DNA of 64,000 nucleotides from Gammaproteobacteria bacterium (GTDB lineage Bacteria > Pseudomonadota > Gammaproteobacteria > S012-40), in contig JAOUMY010000008.1 of NCBI GenBank assembly GCA_029881255.1, positions 1 through 64,000 of the forward strand, written 5' to 3'. Below the pieces are notes generated by a model. It saw nothing but the letters and a program-made list of their open reading frames with translations. It did no database searches and was not told the DNA's origin. The position numbers and the translations under genes are program-made. Below are positions 8,963 through 19,174 of the stretch, piece after piece. Positions within the stretch are counted from its first letter, which is position 1, and each line of letters opens with the position of its first letter.

Positions 8963-10279
8963 TTACTCTTTATTCAAATATTCCACACGGATGCGAGTGA
9001 CCTCGCCCTTGATTGATGGAAGTTGTTCAATCGCGGCTATCGCGGCACTCATAGCCTTTTCACGAATACGGTGGGTCAGCATGATTATCGTTGCTTCCGC
9101 ACCTTTATTTGCAGGTTCTTTCTGTATGAGTGCTTCGATACTGATTTGTTGCTCGGCCAATATCGCGGTGATCTTAGCCAATACTCCCGGCTTATCTTCC
9201 GTCTGCATACGCAGATAGTACGCTGTCTCTATCGCCTCAATGGGAAGTATACCGATGTCGGTAATGGCATTCGGTTGGAAGGCAAGATGCGGTACCCGAT
9301 TCTCAGGGTCAGCCGTCAAGGCACGTACGACATCCACCAAATCGCCGACCACTGCGGAGGCTGTAGGTTCTGCCCCTGCGCCGGCGCCGTAATACATGGT
9401 TGCGCCAACCGCATCGCCTTTAACAAGTACGGCATTCATCACACCATCGACATTGGCAATCAAACGTCGCTCTGGAATCAGTGTCGGATGGACACGCATC
9501 TCGATACCTTCGTCGGTACGACGCGCAAATCCCAAATGCTTAATGCGATAACCGAGCTGCTCGGCGTATTCCACGTCATCGCGTGTAATTTTGGTAATGC
9601 CTTCGGTATAGGTTTTTTCAAACTGTAGCGGAATACCGAAAGCAATAGAACCGAGTATGGTCAATTTGTGCGCAGCGTCGATACCTTCCACATCGAAGGT
9701 CGGATCGGCTTCCGCATAACCAAGTCGTTGCGCTTCAGATAAAACGTCAGCGAAATCTCGTCCTTTGTCGCGCATCTCAGTAAGAATAAAATTACCCGTG
9801 CCGTTAATGATACCGGCCAGCCACTCGATACGATTGCCCGCCAGACCTTCACGAATGGCTTTGATGATGGGTATACCACCAGCAACGGCCGCTTCAAACG
9901 CTACCATCACCCCTTTATTCTGGGCAGCGGAAAATATTTCGTTTCCGTATTTGGCAATCAAGGCCTTGTTCGCAGTAACGACATGCTTGCCGTTATTGAT
10001 CGCTGTCATGACTAAATCGCGCGCAAGTGTGTCGCCACCAATGAGTTCAACCACGATATCAATATCGGGATTGTTGACGACCTGCTTGGCTTCAGTTGTT
10101 AACTCGATGTCAGAAGTGTCGCAGCTACGGGTGCGGCTGATATCTCTCGCCGCCGCTTGAATGACCTGAATCTCGCGTCCTGCGCGTCTGGCGATCTCTT
10201 CACGATTGCGTTGCAACACGCTAATCGTTCCACTACCTACTGTACCTAGTCCTAGTACGCCAACTTTTACCGGATTCAC
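8963..10279 (-). CDS. hom: Homoserine dehydrogenase
   Basis: A 438-residue monofunctional homoserine dehydrogenase, reducing aspartate semialdehyde to homoserine with NAD(P)H. It has an N-terminal Rossmann motif [11 protein letters not shown] (residues 7-17), a central catalytic domain with [13 protein letters not shown] and [16 protein letters not shown], and a C-terminal ACT regulatory domain beginning near [10 protein letters not shown], which would mediate threonine feedback inhibition. Unlike enteric ThrA it is not fused to aspartokinase. It sits between alaC and thrC with short spacers (21 and 13 bases), so the three form an operon. Confidence 0.96.
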   Translation of the reverse strand: MNPVKVGVLGLGTVGSGTISVLQRNREEIARRAGREIQVIQAAARDISRTRSCDTSDIELTTEAKQVVNNPDIDIVVELIGGDTLARDLVMTAINNGKHVVTANKALIAKYGNEIFSAAQNKGVMVAFEAAVAGGIPIIKAIREGLAGNRIEWLAGIINGTGNFILTEMRDKGRDFADVLSEAQRLGYAEADPTFDVEGIDAAHKLTILGSIAFGIPLQFEKTYTEGITKITRDDVEYAEQLGYRIKHLGFARRTDEGIEMRVHPTLIPERRLIANVDGVMNAVLVKGDAVGATMYYGAGAGAEPTASAVVGDLVDVVRALTADPENRVPHLAFQPNAITDIGILPIEAIETAYYLRMQTEDKPGVLAKITAILAEQQISIEALIQKEPANKGAEATIIMLTHRIREKAMSAAIAAIEQLPSIKGEVTRIRVEYLNKE

Positions 10280-10300
10280 TATCTTCTTCCCCTTTTATAT

Positions 10301-11497
10301 TCAGTTTGCGCCAGCAACGCCATCTTCACGGAACATCTCTCGTATTCCACGTATGGCCTGACGGGTACGGTGGGAGTTTTCAATCAATGCGAAACGCACG
10401 TACTCGTCACCGTAATCTCCAAATCCTATTCCTGGTGCAACAGCGACTTTGGCGTCTTTGATGAGTTTCTTAGCAAACTCCAAAGACCCCATGCTGCGGT
10501 AATGCTCTGGGATACGTGCCCAGACAAACATCGTCGCTTTGGGTTTTTCAACTTCCCAACCAATATTGTTCAAACCTTCACACAAAGTATTGCGACGCTG
10601 TAAATACATATCGCAAATTTCCTGTACGCACTCCTGCGGCCCTTCCAAAGCCGTAATCGCGGCAATTTGAATTGGTGTAAACATGCCGTAATCGAGATAC
10701 GACTTCATCCGCGCAAGCGCGCCGACCAAAATCGGGTTACCGCACATGAAACCAACACGCCAGCCCGGCATGTTGTAACTTTTAGATAGGGTAAAAAACT
10801 CTACCGCGATATCTCTTGCCCCTGGAACCTGAAGTATGGACGGCGCTTTATAGCCATCGAACACGATGTCGGCATAGGCCAGATCATGAATGACCCAGAT
10901 ATTGTGCTCACGGGCGATAGCCACGACTTTCTCGAAGAACTCCAGTTCTACGCATTGCGCAGTCGGATTACCCGGGAAATTCAGTATCAGCATCTTAGGC
11001 CGGGGCCAGGTGTCTTTGATCGCTTTTTCCAGCTCAGCAAAGAAATCAATATCCGGCATAAGCGGCACGTGTCGAATATCAGCACCGGCTATAACAAAGC
11101 CATATGGATGGATTGGATACGTTGGATTAGGCACCAGAACGGCGTCGCCCTGTCCCAAGGTTGCCAACGCCAGGTGCGCCAGGCCCTCTTTGGAACCGAT
11201 GGTGACGATGGCCTCGGAATCAGGGTCCAGGTCCACGTCGTAGCGTTCTTTATACCAATTACATATCGCTCGGCGCAGTCGTGGAATACCCCGCGATAGT
11301 GAATATCGGTGGGTATCCTTGCGTTGTGCCGCTTCGACCAATTTGTCGACGATATGTTTCGGCGTTGCCTGATCGGGATTTCCCATCCCGAAATCGATAA
11401 TATCTTCTCCACGGGCGCGGGCAGCAGCCTTCAGTTCGTTGACGATGTTGAACACATAGGGCGGCAAGCGCTTAATACGTTGAAAATCTGAGAACAA
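10301..11497 (-). CDS. alaC: Alanine transaminase AlaC-like
   Basis: A 398-residue fold-type I aminotransferase. The region [20 protein letters not shown], the segment [11 protein letters not shown] and the Schiff-base lysine in [14 protein letters not shown] are characteristic of AlaC/YfdZ-like enzymes, which make alanine from pyruvate and glutamate. It is transcribed first in the alaC-hom-thrC operon, a common order in non-enteric gammaproteobacteria. It is distinct from the aminotransferase at 4.8-6.0 kb: the two differ in the substrate-binding N-terminus. Confidence 0.9.
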   Translation of the reverse strand: MFSDFQRIKRLPPYVFNIVNELKAAARARGEDIIDFGMGNPDQATPKHIVDKLVEAAQRKDTHRYSLSRGIPRLRRAICNWYKERYDVDLDPDSEAIVTIGSKEGLAHLALATLGQGDAVLVPNPTYPIHPYGFVIAGADIRHVPLMPDIDFFAELEKAIKDTWPRPKMLILNFPGNPTAQCVELEFFEKVVAIAREHNIWVIHDLAYADIVFDGYKAPSILQVPGARDIAVEFFTLSKSYNMPGWRVGFMCGNPILVGALARMKSYLDYGMFTPIQIAAITALEGPQECVQEICDMYLQRRNTLCEGLNNIGWEVEKPKATMFVWARIPEHYRSMGSLEFAKKLIKDAKVAVAPGIGFGDYGDEYVRFALIENSHRTRQAIRGIREMFREDGVAGAN

Positions 11498-11647
11498 TTT
11501 CGTTCACCCGCAATAAGTTATGGTCACTGGGCCAGGAAAACCCGCAACAATACTAATGCAGCACAGACCTGTCAATGAGGATTTTCCACGACATTCCGGG
11601 CATAATAGCCACCTTTGCAAGCTATTGATGACTAACCCGGTTTTGAC

Positions 11648-12076
11648 ATGCAAATTGATGAAAGCTTTATCCCAAATGCCAATATAATTCGCTCCTACCA
11701 GAATCGTGAGCTCGTGGTCGCCCTGCCAGGGGGAAAGCCGGTTACGCGAGCCAATGGGCAACAAGTCCATATCCGCGATACCCGAACCTTTAAGACGAGT
11801 ATTGTGGTCACGCCTCAAACCATCGTGAGCGATTTACTTCCAGATTCCATACTGACATTGGCTGCCGAACATATAGATGCCTTATGCCAGCATCGCCCAG
11901 AGCTGGTCGTCGTCGGGACAGGGGCACAGATATTTTTTCCTGAACAGTCTCTAACGAAACAGCTATGGGAATCAGGAATAGGTGTGGAATTTATGGATAC
12001 TGCGGCAGCATGCCGCACCTATAATTTTCTCATATCCGATCAGCGCAATGTGATCGCTGCGCTATTCATTGGCTGA
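11648..12076 (+). CDS. Mth938-like domain protein
   Basis: A 142-residue protein of the Mth938/NDUFAF3-like fold. The recognisable parts are the central VVGTGAQIFFP motif (GTG followed by a hydrophobic strand) and the C-terminal segment GVEFMDTAAACRTYNFL, which ends in a conserved alanine-rich helix. Eukaryotic relatives assist complex I assembly; bacterial members are uncharacterised. It is divergent from the alaC operon and converges on rpoS with only about 30 bases between stops. Confidence 0.8.
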   Translation: MQIDESFIPNANIIRSYQNRELVVALPGGKPVTRANGQQVHIRDTRTFKTSIVVTPQTIVSDLLPDSILTLAAEHIDALCQHRPELVVVGTGAQIFFPEQSLTKQLWESGIGVEFMDTAAACRTYNFLISDQRNVIAALFIG

Positions 12077-12109
12077 ATTCAATTCAGACAAATTACCAAC
12101 AGGGAAAGT

Positions 12110-13075
12110 TTAGCGGAAAACCGCCTCGGCGGAGAACCCTTCCTTCTCCATGATCTCCTTGAGTTTGCACAAAGCCTCAACCTGGATTTGTCGAACTCGT
12201 TCGCGTGTCACGCCGATTTGTATTCCAACCTCTTCCAGCGTAGACATTTGACTACCATTTAAACCAAATCGCCCTTCAACGACTCGTCGTTGCTTATCAT
12301 TGAGCTGACTTAGCCACAATCCAAGGTGTCGATTGAGATCTTCATCTTGTAAAACATTGGCAGGGTCGCTGTTGTTTTCGTCTGGAATAGCGTCAAGAAT
12401 GACACGATCAGAGTCTTTGCCAATCGGTGAATCGACTGAGCTAACACTTTCCTGCAAGCCAAGTATGCGTTTGACATCCTCGACTGGCCTTTCCATTTGT
12501 TTGGCGATTTCCTCATGGGTAGGCTCGCGATCCAGGGCCTGAGTAAAATGTCGTGAAGCTCTCAGATAAGCATTCAGTTCTTTCACGACATGTATGGGTA
12601 AACGAATGGTGCGCGTTTGATTCATTAACGCACGCTCAATAGTCTGACGTATCCACCATGTGGCATAGGTTGAAAAACGAAATCCGCGTTCAGGATCAAA
12701 TTTCTCAACCGCGTGTATCAGACCAAGATTGCCTTCTTCGATTAAATCCAGGAAAGCGAGACCGCGATTCATATAACGTCTTGCGATTTTTACCACTAAT
12801 CGCAAATTACATTCGATCATTTTCTTACGCGCCGCTTCCTCGCCTTTTTGCGCACGGCGTGCATAGTAAACTTCTTCTTCTGCGGTAAGTAATGGTGAGT
12901 ATCCGATTTCGTTCAGATACAGGCGCGTGGCATCAAGTTGACCATCGGAAAGGCGACTGGCGTAGGTTTTCGTTTCGGAAGTATCAACTTCTTCCTCAAC
13001 CTCTATCTCATCCGACTCATCTTCGATCACTATGTCGTCGTCGATGGAGATATCAAGATCTTCATCTCGGCTCAT
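12110..13075 (-). CDS. rpoS: RNA polymerase sigma factor RpoS
   Basis: A 321-residue sigma-70 family stress/stationary-phase factor. An acidic N-terminus (about 45 residues rich in D and E) precedes region 1.2 ([11 protein letters not shown]). Region 2 follows with [15 protein letters not shown] and [17 protein letters not shown], then region 3, and region 4 with [20 protein letters not shown]. Length and acidic extension fit RpoS rather than RpoD or RpoH. I place the start at the ATG at 13075, which follows GGAGG by eight bases. A TTG 15 bases upstream overlaps that ribosome site. It lies 18 bases after nlpD, the classical arrangement in which rpoS is also transcribed from within nlpD. Confidence 0.96.
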   Translation of the reverse strand: MSRDEDLDISIDDDIVIEDESDEIEVEEEVDTSETKTYASRLSDGQLDATRLYLNEIGYSPLLTAEEEVYYARRAQKGEEAARKKMIECNLRLVVKIARRYMNRGLAFLDLIEEGNLGLIHAVEKFDPERGFRFSTYATWWIRQTIERALMNQTRTIRLPIHVVKELNAYLRASRHFTQALDREPTHEEIAKQMERPVEDVKRILGLQESVSSVDSPIGKDSDRVILDAIPDENNSDPANVLQDEDLNRHLGLWLSQLNDKQRRVVEGRFGLNGSQMSTLEEVGIQIGVTRERVRQIQVEALCKLKEIMEKEGFSAEAVFR

Positions 13076-13093
13076 TGTGACTCCCTCCAAAGT

Positions 13094-13873
13094 TTACGGA
13101 TTGTTATTTTCCGTCAAGTAGTGCAATGGATTGACCGGTTTGCCGTTTTTTCTTATTTCAAAATGCAGCAAAATACGTTCCGTTCCCGTATCTCCCATTT
13201 TGGCTATTATCTGCCCTTGTTGTACTGTCTCGCCTTCTTTGACAAGGAGTTTTTGATTATGGGCGTAAGCACTAAGATAGGTCTTATTATGTTTGATGAT
13301 GACCAGGTTGCCAAGCCCAATTATCCCACTTCCACTATAAACTACTTTTCCATTCGCCGAAGCGAAAATATCCTGGCCTAACTCACCAGCGATATCGATA
13401 CCTTTTTTACCCAGTTCATTAACTGAAAAGCGCTTAATCAGTTGCCCGTTAGTTGGCCATATCCAGTTTATTCCAGATTCTTCCCGGACATCACTTGGGC
13501 TTTGTGCGGTATTTTCCGGTGTATTTTCAATCGTACCGCTTGTTGAAGGACGTTGTTGCGTGTTGTCTTCTTTTTTTGTTAGACGTTTTTTTAAGCGTGC
13601 GATGTCATTTGGTCCTGGTGGTGGCTCCGCAGGACGCTCTTCCTGTAACGGCGGTACCACTCGTATCCATTGCCCTTCATGTATTACATAAGGTGATTCA
13701 ATGTCATTCCATTCCGCCAACATGCGAAAATCGACATTATATTTCCATCCAATGGAGTATAAAGTTTCACCCGGTCTAACCTGGTGATGGACAAATGAAC
13801 CACAAGAGACCAAGAACGATAGACACAGTGTCTTAAATACGACTGAAAAGCGTTTTCGCCAGAACCGATTCAT
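13094..13873 (-). CDS. nlpD: Lipoprotein NlpD, LysM plus LytM domains
   Basis: A 259-residue envelope protein. The signal peptide ends in lipobox LVSC with lipidated cysteine 24 followed by glycine, predicting outer-membrane sorting. A LysM domain (about residues 30-75) is followed by a proline-rich linker and a C-terminal LytM/M23 domain. In active M23 peptidases the zinc ligands lie in HxxxD and HxH motifs. Here the first histidine is replaced (KKGIDIA) and the last motif is HFE, so it is catalytically dead. This agrees with the known role of NlpD as an activator of the amidase AmiC at the septum. It is upstream of rpoS and 25 bases after yqaA. Confidence 0.93.
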   Translation of the reverse strand: MNRFWRKRFSVVFKTLCLSFLVSCGSFVHHQVRPGETLYSIGWKYNVDFRMLAEWNDIESPYVIHEGQWIRVVPPLQEERPAEPPPGPNDIARLKKRLTKKEDNTQQRPSTSGTIENTPENTAQSPSDVREESGINWIWPTNGQLIKRFSVNELGKKGIDIAGELGQDIFASANGKVVYSGSGIIGLGNLVIIKHNKTYLSAYAHNQKLLVKEGETVQQGQIIAKMGDTGTERILLHFEIRKNGKPVNPLHYLTENNNP

Positions 13874-13898
13874 CCGTTTTGCAAACGTTTACATGTCC

Positions 13899-14471
13899 TT
13901 ATCGAAATATCAAAGCGATTGCCAGCAACATCACCAGCAACCATCCCAAATATTCGATATATTTTCTCAACGCCTGTTCCATCTTTGGCCCACCCCATTT
14001 AATAACACCAGCGACGATAAAAAATCGCGCGCCGCGTCCAACGAATGATGCAAGCAAAAATGGTACGATCGCCATTCCGGTCACACCTGCCGCGATTGTG
14101 AAAAGTTTGTAGGGTATGGGAGAAAAACCCGCGATAAACACCACCCATATCCCCCATTCCGCAAAAAGTCTTTGTGCGGCTTGAAAGCTTTCCCAATAAC
14201 CGAACTGGTGTATATAAGGCTCAACAAGTCCAAAGCCCATCATTCCGATGGCGTATCCAAACAGACCACCTGCGGTGGACGTTACTGTTGTCAGCATCGC
14301 ATAGCGCCAGGCCTTGCTATTATCTGCAAGACACATAGGTGCCAACATAACGTCAGGTGGCACTGGAAAAAAGGATGACTCGGCGAAGCTCAGTCCACCA
14401 AGATACCAACTTGCGTGCTTATGATGGGCCCAGCGTAGCGCCATATCATAGAGACGGGAAAACAATGCCAC
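13899..14471 (-). CDS. YqaA-family inner-membrane protein (DedA-like)
   Basis: A 190-residue polytopic membrane protein of the YqaA/SNARE-associated group. It has the conserved segment SFAESSFFPVPPDVMLAPM, the re-entrant-type motif FSPIPYKLFTIAAG, and a final transmembrane helix LGWLLVMLLAIALIF. DedA-superfamily proteins are implicated in lipid translocation and membrane homeostasis; this branch is not well defined. The start is a GTG that overlaps the TAG stop of pcm by one base (TAGTG), so translation is probably coupled. This position between pcm and nlpD is conserved in many gammaproteobacteria. Confidence 0.88.
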   Translation of the reverse strand: MALFSRLYDMALRWAHHKHASWYLGGLSFAESSFFPVPPDVMLAPMCLADNSKAWRYAMLTTVTSTAGGLFGYAIGMMGFGLVEPYIHQFGYWESFQAAQRLFAEWGIWVVFIAGFSPIPYKLFTIAAGVTGMAIVPFLLASFVGRGARFFIVAGVIKWGGPKMEQALRKYIEYLGWLLVMLLAIALIFR

Positions 14472-15130
14472 TAGACCCGGCCGCCTAACATAGGAACAAA
14501 CTGGACATTCTCAAGTATGGATTGTTCGTATCCATCCTGTGTTTTTACAACCATGCGTAACACCTGCTTTCCAGATTCACCTGATGGAATCAACATGCGT
14601 CCACCTACGGCGAGTTGATGCAAAAGTGTATCCGGAATATCCCGCGGTGCGGCAGTCACGATAATAGCATCGAATGGCGCCTGTTCCGTCCACCCCATAT
14701 TGCCATCATCATACTTGTAATGAATGTTGTGTAGATGCAATTCCCGCAACACTTTGCGCGCGCGGATTTGCAGACCATGAATACGCTCTACAGTGTAAAC
14801 TGTTTCAACTAACTGCGCCAAAACCGCAGTTTGATAACCAGAACCGGTGCCTATCTCCAGCACCTTTGTTGGCTTAAGTCCCGATATCAAGGCTTCGGTC
14901 ATACGCGCCACGGTAAACGGTTGAGAAATGGTCTGACCGAATCCAATCGGCAAGGCGGTATCCTCATACGCGCGGCTAGCCAAGGCTTCATCCACGAAGA
15001 GATGGCGCGGCGTAGTACGCATAACATCTAGTACCCGCTCATCCATGATGCCCTGCTCTCGGAGCCGGGCAACGAGACGTTCACGCGTCCTTTGCGACGT
15101 CATACCAATACCGTTTACTCGCGTATTCAT
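14471..15130 (-). CDS. pcm: Protein-L-isoaspartate O-methyltransferase
   Basis: A 219-residue SAM-dependent enzyme that methylates L-isoaspartyl residues and so starts repair of aged proteins. It has the family signature [19 protein letters not shown] and the SAM-binding motif [18 protein letters not shown], then [11 protein letters not shown]-like post-motifs ([14 protein letters not shown]). The start ATG overlaps the surE stop (ATGA), with GAGGTG just upstream. surE-pcm-yqaA-nlpD-rpoS forms one stationary-phase survival operon. Confidence 0.96.
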   Translation of the reverse strand: MNTRVNGIGMTSQRTRERLVARLREQGIMDERVLDVMRTTPRHLFVDEALASRAYEDTALPIGFGQTISQPFTVARMTEALISGLKPTKVLEIGTGSGYQTAVLAQLVETVYTVERIHGLQIRARKVLRELHLHNIHYKYDDGNMGWTEQAPFDAIIVTAAPRDIPDTLLHQLAVGGRMLIPSGESGKQVLRMVVKTQDGYEQSILENVQFVPMLGGRV

Positions 15131-15882
15131 TTCACCTCAATTTCCTGGATCCAACTATCCAGTTCTTTTATTAATTCGTGGCGGGTAAGATCGATTTTAA
15201 TCGGCGTTATAGAAGCATAACCGTTTTCCACAGCATGAAAATCAGTACCCGGCCCCGCATCTTGTTTTGGACCCGCCGGTCCAATCCAATAGATTGGCAT
15301 ACCGCGAGGATCTTCCGCTTTGATGACCGGCTCAGACTTGTGGCGATTACCCAGACGTGTGGCTTTAATCCCTTTGAGTTGTGAAAGTGGCAGGTCAGGG
15401 ACGTTGATATTCAGTATCGTTTCTGGTGGCAAAGGATGATCAATCAATCGACGAATCACTTGATTGACCACCGCCGAAGCAGTCTCGAAATGTCCATGCA
15501 CCGCGTCAACGAGAGAAACAGCCAGTGCTGGATAACCAAAAAATCGCCCTTCAATCGCTGCGGCCACGGTCCCGGAATAAATAACATCATCTCCCAGGTT
15601 CGCGCCATGATTGATACCTGAAACCACCATATCTGGTTCCTCGGATAGTAATCCTGTCACGGCTAAATGAACACAATCAGTAGGGGTACCATCCACCTTG
15701 AGCACATTTTCCTCTACCGGGATCGCGCGTATTGGGTTTAATAGGGTTAGAGAGCTACTCGCCGCGCTGCGGTTACGGTCAGGCGCAACGACTGTGACCT
15801 GCCCAAATACCGATAGCGCGGTTTTCAAATGCCTGATCCCTGGAGCCAGATAACCGTCATCGTTACTAAGAAGTATGTGCAT
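15127..15882 (-). CDS. surE: 5'/3'-nucleotidase SurE
   Basis: A 251-residue metal-dependent nucleotidase that removes phosphate from nucleoside 5'- and 3'-monophosphates. The metal site is [12 protein letters not shown] with D8 and D9, a serine in [10 protein letters not shown], and the asparagine in [20 protein letters not shown]. It is the first gene in the survival operon and is coupled to pcm by a four-base overlap. It is transcribed divergently from the Smr gene with 139 bases between them. Confidence 0.96.
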   Translation of the reverse strand: MHILLSNDDGYLAPGIRHLKTALSVFGQVTVVAPDRNRSAASSSLTLLNPIRAIPVEENVLKVDGTPTDCVHLAVTGLLSEEPDMVVSGINHGANLGDDVIYSGTVAAAIEGRFFGYPALAVSLVDAVHGHFETASAVVNQVIRRLIDHPLPPETILNINVPDLPLSQLKGIKATRLGNRHKSEPVIKAEDPRGMPIYWIGPAGPKQDAGPGTDFHAVENGYASITPIKIDLTRHELIKELDSWIQEIEVK

Positions 15883-16021
15883 GATAATTGGCCTGAAGTC
15901 GTATCGGGCAAGTATATCGCGAAAGCTGTTTCACCGGTATCGTGTTGTCACGACGGTTTTTTTTGCCTTCTCGCGGAAATAAACCTTATACTTCTATGCC
16001 AGATTACCGACCCAAGAGACA

Positions 16022-16576
16022 ATGCGTAAAAAAAAGCAAAAAGGGGTTAACCCGGAAGAGGACAGGTCGATATTTCTGGAGGCGATGAAAGATGTCAGGC
16101 GTCTTGAAACCACCAATAAAGTGGTACACTCAGTCCGCCGCAAACGACGCCAACCAATTCCTGAAGATAGTGGCGAATTTGACGTAGCGCTTCCTATGCC
16201 AGAAATGGAGGAGTCCGTCGGTCTCGAAGATTCCTTGTTTTTTCATCGAGGCGGTTTACAGCAGACTCTGCTGCGTAAACTGAAGCGCGGCCAGATCGCG
16301 GCGGAAGAAGTCATCGACTTACATGGCATGAGAAAAAGCGACGCGGGAAGAATGCTCCAAGCGTTCATTCTTCATTGCCAACAACAAGGTCTACGCTGTG
16401 TTCGAGTTATTCACGGCAAAGGCTATCGCTCTGAACAGGGAACCGGTGTATTGAAAGGTGCTGTTAAATTCTGGTTACAGGAACACAAGGCTGTACTCGC
16501 CTTTGCAAGTACACCCTCCACTCAGGGCGGTACCGGGGCAGTAAACATACTTTTAAAAAAGATTATTGAATCATAG
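16022..16576 (+). CDS. Smr-domain protein
   Basis: A 184-residue protein with a basic, disordered N-terminal half (KKKQKG, RRKRRQ) and a C-terminal Smr domain. It has the signature DLHGMRKSDAG, then VRVIHGKGYRSEQGTGVLKGAV and a glycine-rich loop near the end. Stand-alone Smr proteins such as SmrB cleave mRNA at collided ribosomes; others act on DNA. The HGKG motif and the DLHG motif are intact, so it should be active. It overlaps slightly with, or lies just before, the DUF2062 gene, suggesting co-transcription. Confidence 0.88.
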   Translation: MRKKKQKGVNPEEDRSIFLEAMKDVRRLETTNKVVHSVRRKRRQPIPEDSGEFDVALPMPEMEESVGLEDSLFFHRGGLQQTLLRKLKRGQIAAEEVIDLHGMRKSDAGRMLQAFILHCQQQGLRCVRVIHGKGYRSEQGTGVLKGAVKFWLQEHKAVLAFASTPSTQGGTGAVNILLKKIIES

Positions 16577-16583
16577 GCGATGT

Positions 16584-17123
16584 ATGCCAAGAAGACTGAT
16601 TAGACGCTACTTACCCACGCCAGACAAACTACGACAAGCCAAAGGATTAGGTATCTTTGGCGATATTCTTTTCGAACCTAACATGTGGCACCTTAATCGC
16701 AAAAGTTTCAGCGGCGCCTTCGCGCTGGGAATGTTTTCGGCTTTTATTCCCGTTCCCTTTCAAATGCTCATCTCTGCGGCCGGGGCCTTAATATTCAAAG
16801 TCAATCTACCGCTTTCAGTGGCGTTGGTCTGGATTACCAATCCGATAACAATGCCGCCGATATTCTATTTCTGTTATCTTGTCGGTGCTTACGCGCTGGA
16901 TACCCCTGTTCAGGCTATCGATTTCGAACTGACATATGAATGGCTCAAAACAGAATTGTTGCGCATCTGGGAACCCTTTCTACTCGGTTGTTTCATTATG
17001 GGAGTAATCAGTTCAATAAGCTCCTATTTCGGTGCACGATTGTTCTGGCGTTACATCGTGGTAAAAAGCTGGGCAAATCGGAAACAGCGTCGTCTCGCCG
17101 CACAAAATGGCAATAAAGAATAA
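16584..17123 (+). CDS. DUF2062 membrane protein
   Basis: A 179-residue inner-membrane protein of the DUF2062 family: a basic N-terminus, the conserved LWHLNRKS-like segment (MWHLNRKSFSGAFALGMF), the FIPVPFQML and WITNPITMPPIFYFCYLVG motifs, and about three hydrophobic helices. The function is unknown. The ATG at 16584 is preferred over an in-frame TTG at 16566 inside the Smr gene; both are weakly supported. The 3' end overlaps the next lipoprotein gene by 17 bases, indicating an operon. Confidence 0.85.
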   Translation: MPRRLIRRYLPTPDKLRQAKGLGIFGDILFEPNMWHLNRKSFSGAFALGMFSAFIPVPFQMLISAAGALIFKVNLPLSVALVWITNPITMPPIFYFCYLVGAYALDTPVQAIDFELTYEWLKTELLRIWEPFLLGCFIMGVISSISSYFGARLFWRYIVVKSWANRKQRRLAAQNGNKE

Positions 17124-17919
17124 CTTTGCTGTTCTTCTGTGGGTATCGTTCTGCCTGCTGGTTACGGCATGCGACACTAAACCTAAACCGAATCTTTATC
17201 TTACAGATAATTCCTTGCTACATACTCCCTCTATAGGCGAGAGCATGGATTTTTCTCTTTTAGATAGTTCATCCAGTGTCTTTGAAGGCGCAAAAAATAT
17301 TCAGGTAAAAGACGGCCGAATACGATGGCTGGCGGATGACACCATAGAAAACATTCCCGTCGAAGTCACGGACATCGGTTATATCAATGAAGCATGGGAT
17401 GTTTCGATTCCCGGCATTCCAAGCAACCGGCTGTTATACCAGAACGAGGCTGGCGAATTGGTATTGTTAGCGATACGTAGTCACAGTAAGACTTACTGGG
17501 TACGCAACGATAACACAGGTGAATATGGTGCGACTTGGTTATCGCTCGCTGCCATCCATCCCGATAGCGATATTCTCGGCGACAATCTCAGTCTCATGAG
17601 TTGTCAAACAACACAATGCAGCGTGTCTGGAAATATTTTCTGGTCAACAACCTATGACTCCGTGGAAACGGCAGAGACTCCGTACGCCAATATCGAATCC
17701 CACCGTTTCACTCAGCGCCTGGAAATCAACATCAACAATGAGAACGAAAGTTCTTTCTTCAGTGTCTCAGAAAACTTGTGGGTCTATCCTCCCCTGGGCA
17801 TCGTGCAACGTTATATGCTGGGGACGTTCAGCAATGAATCGACAAGTATGCGCATAGATGTATTAGTGATGCTGAGAACGACGAATATTAAGCTTGAAGA
17901 AACGCCAGTTACCGAATAG
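17107..17919 (+). CDS. Putative lipoprotein of unknown function
   Basis: A 270-residue protein with a clear lipoprotein signal: a basic start, a hydrophobic core, and lipobox LVTAC with cysteine 22. The next residue is aspartate, which in the Lol system of enteric bacteria retains lipoproteins in the inner membrane. The mature part is mixed beta and polar, with two cysteines close together (MSCQTTQC) that could form a disulphide. I do not recognise a family. It overlaps the DUF2062 gene and converges, with a 7-base gap, on the MacB-like permease gene, whose transport system it might or might not serve. Confidence 0.75.
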   Translation: MAIKNNFAVLLWVSFCLLVTACDTKPKPNLYLTDNSLLHTPSIGESMDFSLLDSSSSVFEGAKNIQVKDGRIRWLADDTIENIPVEVTDIGYINEAWDVSIPGIPSNRLLYQNEAGELVLLAIRSHSKTYWVRNDNTGEYGATWLSLAAIHPDSDILGDNLSLMSCQTTQCSVSGNIFWSTTYDSVETAETPYANIESHRFTQRLEININNENESSFFSVSENLWVYPPLGIVQRYMLGTFSNESTSMRIDVLVMLRTTNIKLEETPVTE

Positions 17920-17926
17920 TTTTGTC

Positions 17927-19174
17927 TCAGTCAAATCGCAGCGCGTCGGCAGGCAACATATGTGACGCTCGTCTTGCGGGTCTTAAACCGGCAATTGTTG
18001 CTATGCCAATTGCCAACACCATAGACATGACCACATAAATCCAAGAAGGTATAAAGAGCAAACCCACCAATACATACACGGCAAGGGCAAATAATGCCGA
18101 TGTAAACAGCCCAAGCAAGGAACCCAAACTACCTACCACCAGCGACTCAAACAAAAACTGTCGCAATATATCTGAATTGCGAGCACCTATGGCCTTGCGA
18201 ATTCCAATTTCTCGCGTCCGTTCAGTAACCGATGTCGACATCGTATTGAAAATGCCGATTCCACCAACCAGTAGTGAAATCATTGCCGCCGAAATACCAA
18301 TTAAAGTGACAACACCGAGTATTTCTTCCGCGGTCCCAATCCACCCCTCCATAGTCTCCGACTGGTATTGAAAACGATTGCCCGTGGAACGCATCAACAT
18401 ATTTGTAACTTCGTTTACGGCTTGATGTATGAGCTTTTCGCTTTTCGCCTCAACCAATAAGGTATGGATGTCTTTCGATCCAAGTATGCTTTGATAGCTG
18501 GTATACGGTACCAGCATTCGGTTATTAATATCGTAGCCCTGAGTGGCACCCAGTGCTTCGAGAATAGAACGATCCTTATTCGCCAACACGCCAATCACGT
18601 TATAACGATGCCCGTCTACACGCAGGTGTCTTCCTATTGCGCCAGTTGCACTACCAAACAATTGCTCTGCAGTCTTGGGACCGATTACAGCAGCCATGTG
18701 ACGGGAAGTAATATCACGGCGATGGAAGCCTCTACCGGCAATAATTTTATCTCGATTGAGAGAAAGAAAATCCTCCCCTACTCCCTGCACGGCACTTTTG
18801 GTAAAACTGTTTGCGTATTGCAACTGCCGTTTCCAATCGCTGAGATAGACGGTCGGAGAGGCGCGCTCAATTGACGGGCAGCAGCCTTTGGCCAAAAGCT
18901 CGAAGTGTTCATTGTTAATGCCACTGCCCTGTCGAGTCGTTGATCCTGGAACCTGATCTTCCCAATGGCGATAAATCCAGATGGTGTTCAAACCATAGGT
19001 TTCGAATTCAGCAAAAATCTGCCGCCTACCGTTTTCGGCAATCATGCTCAAACAAATCACCGCGGCGACACCAACACAGACACCCAAAATACTTAGCCAG
19101 GTCTGCGTCTTTCGCTCCATCAAGGCGATCCAGGCCTGCTGAAACGCATGTAGTGATACGTGCGACGCCGCCAC
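17927..19174 (-). CDS. MacB-like ABC transporter permease
   Basis: A 415-residue permease of the MacB/FtsX type. It has one N-terminal transmembrane helix (WLSILGVCVGVAAVICLSM), a large periplasmic domain of about 220 residues, and three C-terminal helices beginning in VVTLIGISAAMISLLVGG. The conserved RTREIGIRKAIGA coupling segment and the terminal motif MLPADALRFD are present. MacB proteins work as mechanotransmitters driving export through TolC rather than passing substrate across the inner membrane. In E. coli MacB the ATPase is fused; here it is a separate upstream gene. The GTG start overlaps the ATPase stop by one base. Confidence 0.9.
   Translation of the reverse strand: MAASHVSLHAFQQAWIALMERKTQTWLSILGVCVGVAAVICLSMIAENGRRQIFAEFETYGLNTIWIYRHWEDQVPGSTTRQGSGINNEHFELLAKGCCPSIERASPTVYLSDWKRQLQYANSFTKSAVQGVGEDFLSLNRDKIIAGRGFHRRDITSRHMAAVIGPKTAEQLFGSATGAIGRHLRVDGHRYNVIGVLANKDRSILEALGATQGYDINNRMLVPYTSYQSILGSKDIHTLLVEAKSEKLIHQAVNEVTNMLMRSTGNRFQYQSETMEGWIGTAEEILGVVTLIGISAAMISLLVGGIGIFNTMSTSVTERTREIGIRKAIGARNSDILRQFLFESLVVGSLGSLLGLFTSALFALAVYVLVGLLFIPSWIYVVMSMVLAIGIATIAGLRPARRASHMLPADALRFD

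Noticed and set aside
13883-13894. GCAAACGTTTAC as a second LacI-type operator
   Set aside because: Imperfect, and placed in the 25-base gap inside the yqaA-nlpD operon where an operator is unlikely.
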